Assembly (NCBI GenBank): GCA_902775835.1
Contig: CACYNZ010000183.1
Span: forward strand, 1 to 7,580
Direction of reading: 5' to 3'
DNA: 7,580 nt
Source: an uncultured Eubacteriales bacterium
GTDB lineage: Bacteria; Bacillota_A; Clostridia; Christensenellales; Aristaeellaceae
Numbering within the stretch: position 1 is the stretch's first letter; each line of letters opens with the position of its first letter. Below are positions 5,298 to 7,580 of the stretch, one piece after another. The position numbers and the translations under genes are program-made. The notes under the pieces are model-generated. The model saw only the letters and a list, made by a program, of their open reading frames with translations. It did not search any database and was not told where the DNA came from.

Positions 5298-7580
5298 TCA
5301 GCGGACCCATTTCCAGCCCGCGACTTCAGGCAGGTCTTCGCCGTACTCATGAATGTACTGCTTGTGCTCCACCAGCTTGTCGCTCATCTTCTGATACAGA
5401 TAGGCACCGCGGTTGCCCAGCTGAGGCAGGTACTTGATGGCTTCCTGCACCAGATGGAAGCGGTCCACATTGTTCTGCACGCGCACGTCAAAGGGCGTGG
5501 TGATGGTGCCTTCCTCCCGGTATCCGCGGACGTGCATCAGACGGTTGTTGTGTCTGCGGTACGTCAGCTCATGCACAAGGGAGGAATAGCCGTGGAACGC
5601 AAAGATCACGGGCTTATCCTGCGTAAAGAGGATGTCATACTCCGCATCGGTCAGGCCGTGCGGATGCTCGGTGGCAGGCTGCAGCTTGAACAGGTCCACC
5701 ACATTGATGAAACGGATCTTGATATCCGGCAGCTCACTCTTCAGGATGGAGACAGCTGCCAGCGCTTCCAGCGTAGGCGTCTCGCCGGCGCAGGCAAACA
5801 CGATATCCGGCTCCTGGCCCTGGTCATTGCTGGCCCAGTCCCAGATGCCGATGCCCTGCGTGCAGTGCTTGACGGCTTCCGGCATGGACAGCCACTGCGG
5901 CCGCGGATGCTTGGAAGCGACAATGACATTGACGTAGTTTCTGGAGCGAATGCAGTGATCAAACGTGGACAGCAGGCAGTTGGCGTCCGGCGGCAGATAC
6001 AGCCGCACCACGTCAGCCTTCTTGTTCGCGATATGATCCATGAAACCGGGATCCTGATGCGTAAATCCGTTGTGGTCCTGCTGCCATACCGTGGATGCCA
6101 TGATCAGGTTCAGGGAAGCAAGCTCTTCACGCCAGGGCAGCTGATTGCACACTTTCAGCCACTTGGCATGCTGCGCTGCCATGGAGTCAATGATCCTAGC
6201 AAACGCCTCATAGGTGGCAAAGAACCCGTGGCGTCCGGTGAGCAGATATCCCTCCAGCCAGCCCTCGCACATATGCTCGGACAGCATGGAGTCCATCACC
6301 CGGCCGTCGGCGGCAAGATGATCATCCGTCTCGTAGCGCTCCGCATTCCAGTCGCGGTTTTCCACTTCAAAGACCGCGTTGAGACGGTTGGAGTTCGTTT
6401 CATCCGGCCCGAAAATCCGGAAGTTTCTGGCCTCACGGTTCAGCTTGAAGATATCCCGGACAAACTTGCCCAGTTCAATCATATCCTGACCGTCACGCTC
6501 GCCGTGACCCTGGGTATCAAAGGCATAGTCGCGGAAGTCCGGCAGCCGCAGGTCTCTCAGCAGAAGACCGCCGTTGGCATGCGGGTTCGCGCCGATCCTG
6601 TGCGTGCCTTCCGGAGCCAGTGCGCGGATTTCCGGAAGAATCCGGCCCTGCTCATCAAAGAGTTCCTCCGGATGATAGGAGCGCAGCCAGTCTTCCAGAA
6701 TCTTCAGGTGCTCTTCCGGCTTTGCCATGGAAATCGGCACCTGGTGTGCCAGGAAGTTGCCCTCAATCCGCTCTCCATCCACCATCTTGGGGCCGGTCCA
6801 GCCCTTGGGCGTGCGCAGCACGATCATGGGCCACACAGGACGCGTGGGATCATTCTGTTCACGGGCATGCTTCTGGATTTCCAGGATCCGCTCAATGACG
6901 CAGTCCACCGTCTCCGCCATCTTGCGATGCATGGTCATGGGATCGTCGCCTTCCACAAAGTAGGGCTCCCATCCGCAGCCATGGAAGAAGTCCACCACTT
7001 CCTGATGACTCATGCGCGCAAACACGGTGGGATTGGCGATCTTGTAGCCATTGAGATGAAGAATCGGAAGCACGGCGCCGTCCGTGATGGGATTCAGGAA
7101 CTTGTTGCTCTGCCAGGACGTGGCAAGCGGTCCCGTCTCAGCTTCACCGTCACCCACGGTGACCGCCGCGATCAGACCGGGATTGTCAAACACGGCGCCG
7201 AAGGCATGGGCAATGCCGTAGCCCAGCTCGCCGCCTTCATTGATGGAACCGGGAGTCTCCGGTGCGCAGTGGGAAGGCACGCCGCCCGGGAACGAAAACT
7301 GCTTGAACAGTTTTGCCATGCCGGCTTCATCCTCGGAGATATTCGGATAGACCTCCGAATAGGTTCCGTCCAGGTAGTCGTTGGCGATATAGAAGTTTCC
7401 GCCGTGACCGGGGCCGGAAAGCAGGATCAGGTCCAGGTCATAGCGCTTGATGGCACGGTTCATGTGCACGAATACAAAGTTCTGTCCAGGAACGGTTCCC
7501 CAGTGACCGACAATCTTTTTCTTGACCATCTCACGGGTCAGCGGTTTTTTCAGCAGGGGATTTTCCAGAAGATACAGCTG
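5298..7580 (-). CDS. xfp: Xylulose 5-phosphate / fructose 6-phosphate phosphoketolase, N-terminus off window
   Basis: Phosphoketolase is a cytosolic thiamine diphosphate enzyme that splits xylulose 5-phosphate (and often fructose 6-phosphate) with phosphate to acetyl phosphate plus glyceraldehyde 3-phosphate (or erythrose 4-phosphate). It is the key step of heterolactic and bifid-type fermentation. The frame stays open from the right edge, so 760 residues are visible; compared with about 790-825 in the family, roughly 35-45 N-terminal residues are missing. The ATG at 7529 is internal: residues before it, [17 protein letters not shown], match the family. Motifs in order are GHWGT (His codon 7503-7505), [28 protein letters not shown] (7128-7154, cofactor binding), [31 protein letters not shown] and [14 protein letters not shown] (6045-6086). 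No expected key residue is visibly missing. It ends with tandem stops TGATAA and its own terminator. Whether it accepts fructose 6-phosphate cannot be judged here. Confidence 0.97.
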   Translation of the reverse strand, partial: QLYLLENPLLKKPLTREMVKKKIVGHWGTVPGQNFVFVHMNRAIKRYDLDLILLSGPGHGGNFYIANDYLDGTYSEVYPNISEDEAGMAKLFKQFSFPGGVPSHCAPETPGSINEGGELGYGIAHAFGAVFDNPGLIAAVTVGDGEAETGPLATSWQSNKFLNPITDGAVLPILHLNGYKIANPTVFARMSHQEVVDFFHGCGWEPYFVEGDDPMTMHRKMAETVDCVIERILEIQKHAREQNDPTRPVWPMIVLRTPKGWTGPKMVDGERIEGNFLAHQVPISMAKPEEHLKILEDWLRSYHPEELFDEQGRILPEIRALAPEGTHRIGANPHANGGLLLRDLRLPDFRDYAFDTQGHGERDGQDMIELGKFVRDIFKLNREARNFRIFGPDETNSNRLNAVFEVENRDWNAERYETDDHLAADGRVMDSMLSEHMCEGWLEGYLLTGRHGFFATYEAFARIIDSMAAQHAKWLKVCNQLPWREELASLNLIMASTVWQQDHNGFTHQDPGFMDHIANKKADVVRLYLPPDANCLLSTFDHCIRSRNYVNVIVASKHPRPQWLSMPEAVKHCTQGIGIWDWASNDQGQEPDIVFACAGETPTLEALAAVSILKSELPDIKIRFINVVDLFKLQPATEHPHGLTDAEYDILFTQDKPVIFAFHGYSSLVHELTYRRHNNRLMHVRGYREEGTITTPFDVRVQNNVDRFHLVQEAIKYLPQLGNRGAYLYQKMSDKLVEHKQYIHEYGEDLPEVAGWKWVR

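Noticed and set aside
7527..7529. ATG at 7529 as the phosphoketolase start.
   Set aside because: The frame remains open to the window edge and the 17 residues before it match conserved phosphoketolase sequence, so the true start is outside.

Overview
This window looks like an ordinary chromosomal segment of a Bacillota (Firmicutes) bacterium with moderately high GC. The strongest evidence is the rplU-prp-rpmA operon: L27 carries an N-terminal extension and a Prp-type cysteine protease is encoded between L21 and L27, an arrangement typical of Bacillota and a few related phyla. The style of L27 plus the presence of phosphoketolase would suit a fermentative gut or oral lineage such as Erysipelotrichia, but that placement is only an inference. 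I see no mobile element, CRISPR array, phage gene, tRNA or rRNA.

Layout. 1-1155 (minus strand) is the N-terminal five sixths of an M18-family metalloaminopeptidase; its C-terminus lies off the left edge. A 118-nt divergent intergenic region follows, with one good promoter for each direction. 1274-1891 (plus) is a small HAD-family phosphatase resembling YihX. 1892-2073 holds a strong extended -10 promoter and a structured leader that fits a ribosomal protein L21 leader. 2074-3026 (plus) is rplU, prp and rpmA, ended by an intrinsic terminator at 3040-3068. Directly behind that terminator, 3090-5125 (plus) carries a translationally coupled pair of membrane proteins: a DUF554/YqgA-type protein and a MATE-family transporter, ended by a terminator at 5139-5172. 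5298-7580 (minus) is phosphoketolase (xfp), convergent with the MATE gene and with its own terminator at 5229-5268; its first roughly 35-45 residues lie off the right edge.

How the parts relate. Within the ribosomal operon the link is functional: L27 is made with a short leader ending in ...LNLQQF, and Prp is the protease that removes such leaders in staphylococci. The other genes (aminopeptidase, HAD phosphatase, DUF554-MATE pair, phosphoketolase) are separate transcription units with no evident shared pathway. Phosphoketolase indicates sugar fermentation through xylulose 5-phosphate and/or fructose 6-phosphate to acetyl phosphate.

I found no convincing new system. The points most worth a second look are the L21 leader, the L27 leader/Prp pair with a slightly altered cleavage site, the HAD enzyme lacking the usual second aspartate, and the DUF554-MATE pair that starts only about 20 nt after a terminator.
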